A stretch of 64,000 bases of DNA, taken from positions 1 to 64,000 of the forward strand of contig JAIYAU010000030.1 in the NCBI GenBank assembly GCA_027488865.1, given 5' to 3'. The position numbers were made by a program, and so were the translations under genes. Shown here in pieces: positions 43,339 through 52,553 of this stretch. This DNA is from Cytophagaceae bacterium. Lineage in GTDB: Bacteria > Bacteroidota > Bacteroidia > Cytophagales > UBA9547. Numbering within the stretch: position 1 is the first letter of the stretch; each line of letters starts with the position of its first letter. Below the pieces are notes generated by a model that did no database searches, was not told the origin of the DNA, and saw only the letters and a program-made list of their open reading frames with translations.

Positions 43339-44310
43339 TTACCAACCTAAAACCCAAGCAAATATAAGTGGCGCCACTATAGTAGCGTCTGATTCCACTA
43401 CAAATTTAGGTGTTTCTATGCCAAGTTTTCCCCAAGTTATTTTTTCATTTGGTACTGCTCCTGAGTATGACCCGTAAGAAGTAGTGGAGTCAGATATTTG
43501 GCAAAAGTAGGACCAAAACGGGATTTCATGCATTTCCATATCTTGATACAACATTGGAACAACACAAATTGGAAAATCACCAGCTATTCCACCACCTATT
43601 TGGAAGAAACCTACTCCTTTACCTGCGCAATTTTCAGGGTACCATTTAGCCAAAAACATCATATATTCTATCCCTGATTTGACAGTACTTGCTTTGAGTT
43701 CTTCTTTAATACAATAGGAAGCAAAAATGTTACCCATGGTGCTATCTTCCCAGCCTGGTACCACCATTGGAAGGTTTTTTTCCGCCGCGGCCAACATCCA
43801 AGAGTTTTTAGGGTCAATTTCGTAATATTGTTCTAAATCGCCAGAAAGCAACAATTTGTACATGAACTCATGTGGAAAAAATCTTTCACCAGCTTTTTCA
43901 GACTCTGACCAAATTTTAATTAAATGTTTTTGTAATTTTCTAAATGCCTCTTCTTCAGGGATACACGTATCTGTAACTCGGTTATAATGATTTTCTAACA
44001 AATCCCATTCATCTTGAGGGCTAAGGTCACGGTAGTGTGGTACACGTTTGTAAGAGTTATGTGCAACTAGATTCATAATGTCCTCTTCCAGATTAGCTCC
44101 TGTACAAGAAATGATATGAATCTTATCTTGACGGATCATTTCAGCAAGTGATTTGCCAAGTTCTGCTGTGCTCATGGCACCAGCTAAGGTAACCATCATT
44201 TTACCATTATCTAGTAAATGGGTTTCATATCCTTTGGCAGCGTCTACAGCTGCTGCTGCATTAAAATGGAGATAGTTGCTCTCCATAAATTTTGAAATAG
44301 GCCCTTTCAT
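43339..44310 (-). CDS. Deoxyhypusine-synthase-like enzyme
   Basis: A 323-aa member of the deoxyhypusine synthase (DYS1) family. NAD-binding and active-site blocks visible are VTLAGAMSTAELGKSLAEMI, ISCTGANLEEDIMNLVAH, QIGGGIAGDFPICV and SDSTTSYGSYSGAVPNEKITWGK in parts. K295 in the T-W-G-K motif is at the place of the catalytic lysine of the eukaryotic enzyme (S-W-G-K). Bacteria lack eIF5A, and characterised bacterial relatives use polyamines, for example as homospermidine or carboxy-type synthases. I infer NAD-dependent aminobutyl transfer to a small amine; the true acceptor is unknown. It is monocistronic, with a strong terminator. Confidence 0.88.
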   Translation of the reverse strand: MKGPISKFMESNYLHFNAAAAVDAAKGYETHLLDNGKMMVTLAGAMSTAELGKSLAEMIRQDKIHIISCTGANLEEDIMNLVAHNSYKRVPHYRDLSPQDEWDLLENHYNRVTDTCIPEEEAFRKLQKHLIKIWSESEKAGERFFPHEFMYKLLLSGDLEQYYEIDPKNSWMLAAAEKNLPMVVPGWEDSTMGNIFASYCIKEELKASTVKSGIEYMMFLAKWYPENCAGKGVGFFQIGGGIAGDFPICVVPMLYQDMEMHEIPFWSYFCQISDSTTSYGSYSGAVPNEKITWGKLGIETPKFVVESDATIVAPLIFAWVLGW

Positions 44311-44384
44311 TGTTAAAAGATTTTAAGGTTTAAGACTTACGACAATTTTAAAAACTGTTAATAAAAATGTTACCAATTGATGTG

Positions 44385-45494
44385 TTACTTTAATAATGCA
44401 GCTACTTTAGCTTCTAGTTCGGCACCCCTCAAGTTTTTTGCCACAATTTTACCTTCTTTGTCAAGTATAAATGTGGCTGGTATACCTTCTACTTGATATA
44501 ATCTTGCCACATCAGATTCCCAACCTTTGAGGTCAGAAACATGTAGCCAACTTAGTCTATCTTTTTTAATGGCTTCCATCCAATCTATTTTATCGTTGTC
44601 TAGTGAAACACCTAATATTTCCAAGCCTTTAGGTTTATATTTAGAATACATTTTTACCACATTAGGATTTTCGGCACGACATGGACCACACCAAGATGCC
44701 CAAAAATCCAACACCACAATTTTGCCTTTTAAAGACGACAATTTGATAAATTGACCATCAGATGAGGCAAGTTCAAAATCTGGTGCATGCTTGCCTATTT
44801 CTATATTTTTCTTTTTATTAATTATTTCAGCAAATTTTATTGTATACTTTGAATTTGGCAATGCTTTTGTCATTTTTTGAGCTAAAGAGTCCATATAATC
44901 AAAATGTTCATTCACATTTAAGAAATTGGTGGCCAAACTTATTGAAACAATGCTAGTACCCGCAGAATCAATTAATTTTTTACAATTTTTAATATGTAAA
45001 TTAGTGAGTTGTTCAAATTGGCTAAAAATGATCCCTTGACCCACGGTATCACCTATGGAGGCCTTTTGCTCAAACTGTGATCTTAATGCTGCAACACTTT
45101 CTTGATAGGTTTTTACTTTTGCATCAGCAATCATCAATATGTCATTGTCATTATTGCCAGTCACTTTGTAGTTTCCATTGGCACGATTACCTTCAGCTTC
45201 TATTTTAAGTTCATCTCCAGGCCCTGCCACAAACAATCCGTATTGTTTGCCAAAAAAGTTAATTTGATAAAATGTGTTTTCTTTGGAGGCAATTTTAAAT
45301 TGAAATGATTTACCTTGAGGTTTTACCGAGTCAATTTTTACGATTTTGTTATCGGTTGTTTCTTGAATATAGATAAAATTTTCTTCAGGATTCTCCACTT
45401 TACCTTCAATTACAAAAACTGCATTATCCTTGCTTTTGCTACAGGATAAAAAGATAACGGAACAACTGAAGATTAGAAATACAATACTTTTCAT
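44385..45494 (-). CDS. TlpA-type thiol-disulfide lipoprotein with DUF4369 domain
   Basis: A 369-aa lipoprotein. Signal and lipobox: MKSIVFLIFSCSVIFLSCSK. Residues of about 28-125 form a DUF4369 domain (VFVIEGKVENPEENFIYIQE), followed by a helical linker. The C-terminal thioredoxin fold (about 235-369) has the active site FWASWCGPCRAENP and the cis-proline loop VEGIPATFILDKEGKIVAK. It probably acts as a periplasmic thiol reductase, a very common Bacteroidota design. Confidence 0.92.
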   Translation of the reverse strand: MKSIVFLIFSCSVIFLSCSKSKDNAVFVIEGKVENPEENFIYIQETTDNKIVKIDSVKPQGKSFQFKIASKENTFYQINFFGKQYGLFVAGPGDELKIEAEGNRANGNYKVTGNNDNDILMIADAKVKTYQESVAALRSQFEQKASIGDTVGQGIIFSQFEQLTNLHIKNCKKLIDSAGTSIVSISLATNFLNVNEHFDYMDSLAQKMTKALPNSKYTIKFAEIINKKKNIEIGKHAPDFELASSDGQFIKLSSLKGKIVVLDFWASWCGPCRAENPNVVKMYSKYKPKGLEILGVSLDNDKIDWMEAIKKDRLSWLHVSDLKGWESDVARLYQVEGIPATFILDKEGKIVAKNLRGAELEAKVAALLK

Positions 45495-45525
45495 TACTTT
45501 AATGTCTAAATTGTGTATGTTTTAA

Positions 45526-46977
45526 TTAAGCATCTAACTGTTTTTTTAACAGTTCAGTAGTTATTTTTGGATCGGCCTTTCCGCCACTCAGTTTCATTAC
45601 CTCACCCATAAACAAGCCTAAAAGACCAGTTTTGCCTCCCTTATATTGTGCGACTTTATCGGGATATTTAGCCAATACCTCGTCCACAAATCTGCCAAGT
45701 GCCGAAGTATCGCTTTGCTGAATAAGATCTAGCTCTTCAGCTATTTTTTGCGCCGATTTAGTCGGACTGGCAATAAGTGCTGGGTAGATTTTGTCTTTAG
45801 CAGCACTATTACTCACGCTGTTGCTATCTACTAACGCTATCAGTTCAGCAATCTGTTGTGGTTGTAAAGGGAAATCGTTGATGGAAAGGGTGAGCTCATT
45901 TAAGTAGGATTTCACTGCGCCCATCATCCAGTTAGAAGCAGCTTTAAAGTTGTTTGTTTGAGCACAAATTTTATCAAAATACAGGGCAATTTCCTTGTCT
46001 TCTGTTAAAACCAACGCATCGTATTCAGGCAATCCATAAGTTTCAGTAAATTTCTTAACCAATTCTTGCGGTAACGCAGGCATCTTTTCTTTTATAGATG
46101 TTAGCCATTCGTCACTTACTACAATAGGTTGTAAATCAGGCTCTGGGAAATAACGATAATCGTTTAGATCTTCTTTTGAGCGCATACTATAGGTATCGCC
46201 AGTACTTGCATCAAAGGTTCGGGTTTCAGAATTAATCGAATGCCCTTCTTCCAACAAATCTATTTGTCGCTTTATTTCATAATCGATAGCACGCTGCACA
46301 TTACGGATGGAGTTCATGTTTTTAACCTCCACCTTTTTGCCATATTCTTTGGCTCCTTTTAACATAACTGATATGTTAGCATCGCAGCGCATAGAACCTT
46401 CTTCCATATTGCCATCACATACCTCTAAGTAACGAACCAGTTTTCTGATTTCTGACAAAAACACATAAGCTTCTTCGGAAGTGCGAATATCAGGCTCACT
46501 TACAATCTCAATAAGTGGTGTACCAGCCCTATTCAAATCTACTAGCGTATCCAACTCTTCCGCTAAGTGCATGGATTTGCCAGCATCTTCTTCCATATGG
46601 ATACGGTTCAATGCAATATTTTTCACCAAACCATCTTTGGTTTTTATGCTAATTGTACCACCTACACATATGGGCGTTTTGTCTTGAGTAATTTGATAAC
46701 CCTTTGGTAGATCGGGATAAAAATAGTTTTTTCTATCAAAAAAATTATATCTGGTAATCGTACATCCACAGGCTACTCCCATTTTAATTGCAAACTCTAC
46801 GGCCTTTTTATTACCTTTTGGTAAAGTGCCGGGATGCGCCAACGTAACCACTGTTACATTGGTATTAGGTAAAGCACCATACTCTGAGGCCTCCCACGAA
46901 AATGCTTTAGTATTGGTAAGTAACTGAGCGTGAACTTCAAGGCCAATTACTGGCTGATATTTATCGTAAACAGACAT
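45526..46977 (-). CDS. gatB: Aspartyl/glutamyl-tRNA(Asn/Gln) amidotransferase subunit B
   Basis: A 483-aa GatB, the kinase and tRNA-binding subunit of the GatCAB amidotransferase. The start YQPVIGLEVHAQLLTNTKAF, YFYPDLPKGYQITQ and RMEDAGK-like IHMEEDAGKSMH, DLNRAGTPLIEIVSEPD and YRYFPEPDLQPI are all GatB hallmarks, with the YqeY-like helical tail at the end. gatA is 11 kb away at 58421; gatC is not in the window. Confidence 0.97.
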   Translation of the reverse strand: MSVYDKYQPVIGLEVHAQLLTNTKAFSWEASEYGALPNTNVTVVTLAHPGTLPKGNKKAVEFAIKMGVACGCTITRYNFFDRKNYFYPDLPKGYQITQDKTPICVGGTISIKTKDGLVKNIALNRIHMEEDAGKSMHLAEELDTLVDLNRAGTPLIEIVSEPDIRTSEEAYVFLSEIRKLVRYLEVCDGNMEEGSMRCDANISVMLKGAKEYGKKVEVKNMNSIRNVQRAIDYEIKRQIDLLEEGHSINSETRTFDASTGDTYSMRSKEDLNDYRYFPEPDLQPIVVSDEWLTSIKEKMPALPQELVKKFTETYGLPEYDALVLTEDKEIALYFDKICAQTNNFKAASNWMMGAVKSYLNELTLSINDFPLQPQQIAELIALVDSNSVSNSAAKDKIYPALIASPTKSAQKIAEELDLIQQSDTSALGRFVDEVLAKYPDKVAQYKGGKTGLLGLFMGEVMKLSGGKADPKITTELLKKQLDA

Positions 46978-47141
46978 GAATTAATAATCAATAATAAATT
47001 GTATTCCAATTAACACTTCAAAATTAGAAAGTTGCACTAGAATAAAAAAGCTTTATTTTGATACCTTGCTAATTTAAAAAAATATAAATGTACTAACTCG
47101 TAATTGGTCTTTTTAAGATTTTAAAATAGCCCCAAAGTCCA

Positions 47142-48173
47142 TTAATTTAAGTTAAACTTTTGTTTTAATATTTTTTGATTGGCCAACATGGTTTCAAAAC
47201 TTTTTGGGTCTACCATCAAAAAACTCACTGAGTCTTTTATTTTGTTTATGGTTTGTACAAGAGGATCTTTAATTGGATGTTTTGGCATACCAATTATGTC
47301 TGCTACATAACTCCCCAACCAATAACGCACTTGTGCATCCATAAGCGAAGATTGTGCGCCTTCGGTAATTGATTTATAGTAGGTCATGAGTTCTTTGGTG
47401 AGTACTTGGCCTTCCTCTGATGGTTTAAAATGTCTGCGTCTAATGGCACGTTCGAGGTCTCCTGCTTCTTTCATGGTAACAGCGAGTAATTGCTCATCAA
47501 TATTCATCTGATAGCCGATATATCTCCACAATGCCAAAAAATCTTCCTGCTCTTGTTGGCTTATACGATAGCCAATTTTTGTGAGCCCTTTTAAAATTAT
47601 GTATGAAAAGGCAAGGTTAGTGCCCGCCATATCTTCTTGATTAATAGGCTGCCCCCATTCTAACCGCCATTTGCCAGAACTCAAAATATAATAACGAGCA
47701 ATGGCATGTATTAATCTGATTTTGTTTATTTGCAAATGCCCTTCTTGAGAAGCGTCAAGCTGGTAAGGGGTGGAGACGTCGATGATAAAGTCCGCTGTTT
47801 CGGCTAACCTTTTAGCGGGTGACTGACGCATTTTTTCTGAAAAGTAGAGGGCCTTGTTGCCTGGTGTGGCTGCATAACAATAAGGGAGCGACAAACCTCC
47901 CAGTAAAGTCATAATGGGAGTGGCATATTTTTTAAAGAATTGCTGTCCAGCTAGTATTTGTTCTGAATTAAACCATTGAGGTTTTTCTTTCTGCTGGTTC
48001 AAAAATAGTTGTAAAGGCTCATAATCAATAGTTTCAATTTGTGTAGTGTTTAAACGAAAAACTGCATATAGTTTTGATTGAGATTGTGCCTCAAAGATTT
48101 GTTTTACCAAATTGTCAGCCTCACGATCAGCTAATTGCCTTTGGGCATCAAGAAATAAACCAGAAATATCCAT
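47142..48173 (-). CDS. MpaB/DUF2236-type oxygenase
   Basis: A 343-aa protein of the oxygenase MpaB family (DUF2236, related to latex-clearing protein). Visible family features: a conserved histidine in IRLIHAIARYYIL, the block WGQPINQEDMAGTNLAFSYIILKGL, and FLALWRYIGYQMNIDEQLL. These all-helical proteins bind haem b through a histidine and an acidic residue and oxidise hydrophobic substrates. The substrate here is unknown. No signal peptide is visible. Its neighbours are unrelated. Confidence 0.8.
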   Translation of the reverse strand: MDISGLFLDAQRQLADREADNLVKQIFEAQSQSKLYAVFRLNTTQIETIDYEPLQLFLNQQKEKPQWFNSEQILAGQQFFKKYATPIMTLLGGLSLPYCYAATPGNKALYFSEKMRQSPAKRLAETADFIIDVSTPYQLDASQEGHLQINKIRLIHAIARYYILSSGKWRLEWGQPINQEDMAGTNLAFSYIILKGLTKIGYRISQQEQEDFLALWRYIGYQMNIDEQLLAVTMKEAGDLERAIRRRHFKPSEEGQVLTKELMTYYKSITEGAQSSLMDAQVRYWLGSYVADIIGMPKHPIKDPLVQTINKIKDSVSFLMVDPKSFETMLANQKILKQKFNLN

Positions 48174-48476
48174 AACATTAATTTACGCCTTAATTAAGCT
48201 AAAAACAAAGGAGTTTGTTTTAAAAAACTTAGCAATGTTGGTTTATAATTTTTGTTTGTATTGTTTAGCTGATGTGGTAATTCTTAAGCAAGATGTTGAA
48301 GCTCAATTTAAACAATGTAAATAGAATTGTCAATGTACGTTAGTACATTTTTCGAATCACCTTTTATTATGCTTTATTAATGCTTCCTTAGTTTAGGATT
48401 TTAGCTATTTTTCGTTGAGTTTTGGTCAATTTCAAAGATGTATTTTAAAATTGGTTTAATTGCAAAAGGTCAATAC
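48174..48476. other. Intergenic region with one short perfect hairpin
   Basis: About 300 bp between minus-strand genes. It holds AATGTAC-GTTA-GTACATT (48332-48349), a 7-bp perfect hairpin followed on the plus strand by T residues. Its role is unclear. No gene seen. Confidence 0.4.
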
Positions 48477-48908
48477 TTATTTAAGTACAACTTGGTCGCC
48501 TATTTGCACAGTACCGCTGGTTAATACCTCGCCATAACAACCGCCTGCCCAATTTGGCATTAATGCTTGCATCAGCCCAGGATAAACGTCGTTCATCCGT
48601 TGGCATGGTTTAGTTTCTCCATGTATTAAAAACTGAACTTGGCCAATTTCAATAATCTTACCTTTTGTTTTGTATAAATCTATTCCTTTAATTAAAAAAT
48701 TAGCTCTTCTTTGAATAGGATGAATGACCATGTCCAACTCTTTCGTAGCGATACTCCACGCATCAATATCCAAAAAGGTGACCTGTCTTTTTCCATTTTG
48801 GTTATAATTGCCTTCTATTCCTTTATTTTTGAGCAAAACTGCATGGCTAGCTTCGTAAAGTAAGTTAAATTTTTCCTTTTTAATAAAAATATTTATTAGT
48901 TGTGCCAT
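48477..48908 (-). CDS. MOSC-domain protein
   Basis: A 143-aa MOSC (molybdenum-cofactor sulfurase C-terminal) protein; I prefer ATG 48908 over a TTG two codons upstream. The fold shows KNKGIEGNYNQNGKRQVTFLD near the start, ANFLIKGIDL, then HGETKPCQRMNDVYPGLMQ with the conserved cysteine, and GGCYGEVLTSGTVQIGDQV at the end. Family members handle sulfur or N-hydroxylated substrates with molybdenum cofactor; the exact role is unknown. It is directly downstream of murA (6-7 nt), so probably co-transcribed. Confidence 0.82.
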   Translation of the reverse strand: MAQLINIFIKKEKFNLLYEASHAVLLKNKGIEGNYNQNGKRQVTFLDIDAWSIATKELDMVIHPIQRRANFLIKGIDLYKTKGKIIEIGQVQFLIHGETKPCQRMNDVYPGLMQALMPNWAGGCYGEVLTSGTVQIGDQVVLK

Positions 48909-48914
48909 TGACAA

Positions 48915-50219
48915 TTACATTCTAATAATTTTTGCTCCTAAGTTATTAAGCCTAGTGTCAATGAATTGATAACCTCTATCTATTTGCTCCACATTATTTA
49001 TTACACTTGTACCTTGGGCAGATAGTGCAGCAATTAAAAGAGATACACCCGCTCTTATATCTGGAGAAGTCATTGTAATTCCACGTAATGGCACTCTTTT
49101 ATCAAGTCCAATAACGTTAGCACGGTGTGGGTCACAAAGGATGATTTGCGCACCCATGTCAATTAATTTATCCACAAAAAATAATCGACTTTCGAACATT
49201 TTTTGATGAATTAATACCGAACCTTTGGCTTGGGTTGCTACAACCAGTATAATACTCAACAAGTCTGGTGTAAAAAGAGGCCAAGGACCATCAGAAATGG
49301 TCAAGATGGAACCATCGATAAATGTATCTATTTCATATCTATCTTGTGAGGGAATAAAAATATCGTCACCTTTAAACTGCATCTGAATACCCAGCTTACT
49401 AAAAACATCAGGTATTTGACCGAGCATGTCTATTCTTGCATTTTTGATTGTAATTTCAGAGCCTGTCATGCCAGCCAACCCTATAAAACTTCCGATTTCG
49501 ATCATATCAGGAAGCATGGTATGTTCTGTTCCTCCTAGGTAGTCTACCCCTTCTATCGTGAGTAAATTACAACCAATACCTTCAATTTTAGCACCCATGC
49601 GCACCAGCATAGAGCAAAGCTGCTGTAAGTATGGTTCACAGGCGGCATTATATATTGTGGTTTTACCTTTTGCCATAACCGCAGCCATTACGATATTAGC
49701 CGTACCAGTTACAGACGGTTCGTCAAGAAGCATGTAACAGCCTCTCAAATCACTTGCATCTATGTGGTAAAATACATCTTTGGAATCATAATTAAACTTG
49801 GCTCCTAACTTTTCAAATCCCAAAAAGTGTGTGTCTAACCTTCTTCTACCAATTTTGTCTCCACCTGGTTTTGGCATTTTTGCTTTGCCAAACCTTGCCA
49901 ACAAAGGTCCAAGAATCATTATTGAGCCTCTAAGTGCACTAGCTTTTTGCTTAAAAACTTCTGTTTCGAGGAAGTTAATGTTTACGTCCTTAGCTGTAAA
50001 TCTATAGCTAGATTCAGTCAGTTTTTCAACGAGTACATTAAAATCGCCGAGTAACTCGATTAATTTATTAACATCTCTAATATTAGGTACATTGTTAATA
50101 ATAACGGGTTCTGGGGTAAGTAGTACTGCACAAAGAATTTCTAACGCTTCGTTTTTAGCTCCTTGGGGAATTATTTCGCCTTGTAGACGGGTTCCTCCTG
50201 TGATTTCAAAAGATGCCAT
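48915..50219 (-). CDS. murA: UDP-N-acetylglucosamine 1-carboxyvinyltransferase
   Basis: Catalyses the first committed step of peptidoglycan synthesis (enolpyruvyl transfer to UDP-GlcNAc). From ATG 50219 it has 434 residues. The lysine-asparagine pair in PQGAKNEALEILCAVLL, SIMILGPLLARFGKAKMPKPGGDKIG in parts, and GMTGSEITIKNAR are typical. In the usual active-site loop the E. coli-type cysteine position reads aspartate (MPKPGGDKIGRR), which in other bacteria gives fosfomycin resistance. It is followed by the MOSC gene and preceded by the DUF4290 gene. Confidence 0.95.
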   Translation of the reverse strand: MASFEITGGTRLQGEIIPQGAKNEALEILCAVLLTPEPVIINNVPNIRDVNKLIELLGDFNVLVEKLTESSYRFTAKDVNINFLETEVFKQKASALRGSIMILGPLLARFGKAKMPKPGGDKIGRRRLDTHFLGFEKLGAKFNYDSKDVFYHIDASDLRGCYMLLDEPSVTGTANIVMAAVMAKGKTTIYNAACEPYLQQLCSMLVRMGAKIEGIGCNLLTIEGVDYLGGTEHTMLPDMIEIGSFIGLAGMTGSEITIKNARIDMLGQIPDVFSKLGIQMQFKGDDIFIPSQDRYEIDTFIDGSILTISDGPWPLFTPDLLSIILVVATQAKGSVLIHQKMFESRLFFVDKLIDMGAQIILCDPHRANVIGLDKRVPLRGITMTSPDIRAGVSLLIAALSAQGTSVINNVEQIDRGYQFIDTRLNNLGAKIIRM

Positions 50220-50256
50220 GGACAAAAATAAAATAGTTGTTTTAAGGGGCTAAAAA

Positions 50257-50952
50257 TTATTTTCTTCTTCTTTTTTGTTGATATTGGTTATTGCTTCCGC
50301 CATTATTTTGGCGTCGGTTATTATTTTGACTTCCATTTCTATCTCGAGAAGTATGGCTTGAGCCACTGTTATTATTATTTCTTCTTTCTCGTTGATTGGC
50401 TAATATATTTTCCGATTTTACTCTTTCTAAATCTAAAGTTAATCTTCCGTTCGAAAGTTTCTTTAAATCATTTAGTATAATCTGTTCATCTGTAAGTTCT
50501 CTATTCCAAATAGTATAAAATGTCTTCATTAATTTGGCTATGTATATCGTGGCAGCATCTTTTTCAGTTTCATCCTCGATGTTACATGCTTGTTCAATTA
50601 ACAAATCAACATTTCTACCGTAATGCTTTGCACGTACTTTATTAGTAGCATATCCAATATGTGCAGGTTTTTTGCCAAGCAATTCCTTCTCTGGCATAGG
50701 ATAAGCACTTTCTAGGTCCAATGAAAAATTGGACATGATATGTAAATCATCCCAAAGTTTAGGATATTGATCGATATTGTTGTTCTGCGTCGGGCTCAAT
50801 TGTTTCATGAGCTCTATTATAATTTTTGCTTGTTGGGTTCGTTTGTCTTTATCTTCAATTGTGAAAAGGTGTTCCACCATTTTTTGAACATTGCGGCCAT
50901 ATTCTTTTAGTATCACGTCAGGTCTTTGCGTGTTGTATTCTTCGTTAAACAT
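50257..50952 (-). CDS. DUF4290 protein
   Basis: A 231-aa Bacteroidota-specific DUF4290 protein. The helical domain (about 1-175) starts FNEEYNTQRPDVILKEYGRN and contains YPKLWDDLHIMSNF and AKHYGRNVDLLIEQACNIED. The C-terminal about 45 residues are low-complexity, rich in Asn, Arg and Gln and probably disordered and RNA- or polyanion-binding. In this phylum the gene usually precedes murA, as here (37-bp gap), which suggests a role tied to cell wall synthesis, but no function is established that I know of. Confidence 0.88.
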   Translation of the reverse strand: MFNEEYNTQRPDVILKEYGRNVQKMVEHLFTIEDKDKRTQQAKIIIELMKQLSPTQNNNIDQYPKLWDDLHIMSNFSLDLESAYPMPEKELLGKKPAHIGYATNKVRAKHYGRNVDLLIEQACNIEDETEKDAATIYIAKLMKTFYTIWNRELTDEQIILNDLKKLSNGRLTLDLERVKSENILANQRERRNNNNSGSSHTSRDRNGSQNNNRRQNNGGSNNQYQQKRRRK

Positions 50953-50991
50953 TGGATAGTATGGAGAGAATTTTAAAAAGGTAATTAATCA

Positions 50992-51021
50992 CAAAGCTAA
51001 TGAATTAACATTTAAGTGCAA
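50992..51021 (-). promoter_or_regulatory. Promoter of the DUF4290-murA-MOSC unit
   Basis: Minus strand TTG (51021-51019), 19-nt spacer, TAGCTTTG (50999-50992): a full consensus match about 40 nt before the DUF4290 ATG. Confidence 0.7.
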
Positions 51022-51059
51022 GGTTCAAGTAGCTTTATGTTTAGGATTATACTAAATCT

Positions 51060-51617
51060 TTAGTTTCCTGAACGCATACATGCTTCTCTTAAAATTTTCA
51101 TAAATGCTAGACCTTTTGCTCTAGTGTATTCAATGTTTCTCTGGGGTATTTTATCTGTATTAGGATAGTTTTCTACTGCCTCTGTAATACTTTCCTCCCT
51201 TAATATGTGAAGCATAGGGTAAAGCGACCTGTTGGTATAATTTGCAGCGTCATTTTCGTCACTATCCTCAAACTGGTATAGGGGATGAAAACTCGCAATT
51301 TGATAAATCCCTTCATAGCCAGCCTCTTCAACCAGTACCTCTGCTAAATCTACCAGATCTAGGTAATTTTCAAACTCCTCCAACCCAACTGGAAAAATTA
51401 TAAGGGTGGTTTCTATGGTGGTGTCCTCATCCAATCTGTTTAGCTCTTTCATTATAGTCTGAAGGTGCTCCTCCATGGCAATACCTTCAGCGACATAATA
51501 ATAAATACTGCCACGATTATATTCTTTGGCGGCAAAAGGACAAAAATTATGACCGATTACCACATCTTTTAACCAAGTCTTCGTTTGGGTAATTATTGTC
51601 TCTTTTGTATTTAACAT
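51060..51617 (-). CDS. DUF1415 protein
   Basis: From ATG 51617 the protein has 185 residues (a TTG six codons upstream is less likely). The conserved DUF1415 start is VIGHNFCPFAAKEYNRG, followed by TTLIIFPVGLEEFENYLDLVD and the IASFHPLYQFEDSDENDAAN region, all typical of the family. It is cytosolic, and its function is unknown. Confidence 0.85.
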   Translation of the reverse strand: MLNTKETIITQTKTWLKDVVIGHNFCPFAAKEYNRGSIYYYVAEGIAMEEHLQTIMKELNRLDEDTTIETTLIIFPVGLEEFENYLDLVDLAEVLVEEAGYEGIYQIASFHPLYQFEDSDENDAANYTNRSLYPMLHILREESITEAVENYPNTDKIPQRNIEYTRAKGLAFMKILREACMRSGN

Positions 51618-51638
51618 GATTAATCTTTCTAGCAATAA

Positions 51639-52370
51639 TTATCGTTTGGGAGCAGGAGTGTTGGTGGGTAATTTGCGTTTAGGGTCAATCTTTTTTTCTT
51701 CTCTTGCCCCCATTGGATCTTCCACGTCGTTTGCGTTCACTCTTTTTAAACTTAGAAGCTTATTAGGGAAATCAAGTGTCAACTTAGATCCTTTTAAATT
51801 GTATGGGATAACTTTACTTCCATTGCTTCCAATAAAAGTAATTTCTTCAAATGAGGCAGTATAATCATAAACTTGTCCACTCATAATCATTTTTCCATCT
51901 GTAGTAAATTCCACGTTGCCACCATTTTCAATATTTTTCCATTTTCCAATTAAATGTTTAGGTTCATTTATTACCCGTTTTATGTAACTTTCGTCACTAC
52001 CTTTTTTATAGAATTTATGAGGTATAATAAATTCGTTACCTGTAAGAGTTATACCTTTTACATCACAAACATATTGATATTCAAGTATATTTCCCTCGTA
52101 GTCAGTTATTATAAGTTTTTCTGGATTTATTTTATATGAAAATTCTGAAGAACCTAATGCCCCCATTCCATCGTCCTTTAGTAATAGGATGGTCTCTTGT
52201 CCATTTTCATCGGTTCGCATCCATTCGCCTAACAAATGAGAATATTCAGAAGGCTTTGTTGTTGATGTTTTTTTTGAAGCAATAGAACTTTGTCCTGTTT
52301 TCGGTTGGGCTAATATTTTAATAGACAGAATTAAAAACAATACTCCAAACAAGTACAACAATTGGTTCAT
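51639..52370 (-). CDS. Exported hypothetical protein with lipocalin-like repeats
   Basis: ATG 52370 gives a 243-aa protein with signal peptide MNQLLYLFGVLFLILSIKILA. Two copies of a short beta motif (HLLGEWMRTDENGQETILLL at about 45-64 and HLIGKWKNIENGGNVEFTTD at about 138-157) resemble the opening of lipocalin-like domains, so it is probably a duplicated beta-barrel domain. The C-terminus is basic and proline-rich. No function assigned. Its stop is 22 bp from the DUF1415 start, so the two may form a unit. Confidence 0.6.
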   Translation of the reverse strand: MNQLLYLFGVLFLILSIKILAQPKTGQSSIASKKTSTTKPSEYSHLLGEWMRTDENGQETILLLKDDGMGALGSSEFSYKINPEKLIITDYEGNILEYQYVCDVKGITLTGNEFIIPHKFYKKGSDESYIKRVINEPKHLIGKWKNIENGGNVEFTTDGKMIMSGQVYDYTASFEEITFIGSNGSKVIPYNLKGSKLTLDFPNKLLSLKRVNANDVEDPMGAREEKKIDPKRKLPTNTPAPKR

Positions 52371-52533
52371 ATTTAATCTATTTAAAGGATGTATTCTATA
52401 AAAAACCTTTATCAACGATTACAGCAAACAAAAATAAACAAAAATATTAAAAACTTATTGAAATAATTCATTGTTAGAAATGGAAAATGGCCTTAGTGTA
52501 ATGTAGGTGACAAACGACCATTTCAATAAATTT

Positions 52534-52541
52534 TATCTTTG
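52534..52541 (+). promoter_or_regulatory. Possible -7 box of msrB
   Basis: TATCTTTG matches TAnnTTTG and lies 12 nt before the ATG at 52554. No clear -33 element is seen. Confidence 0.35.
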
Positions 52542-52553
52542 GTAAAAAAAATA

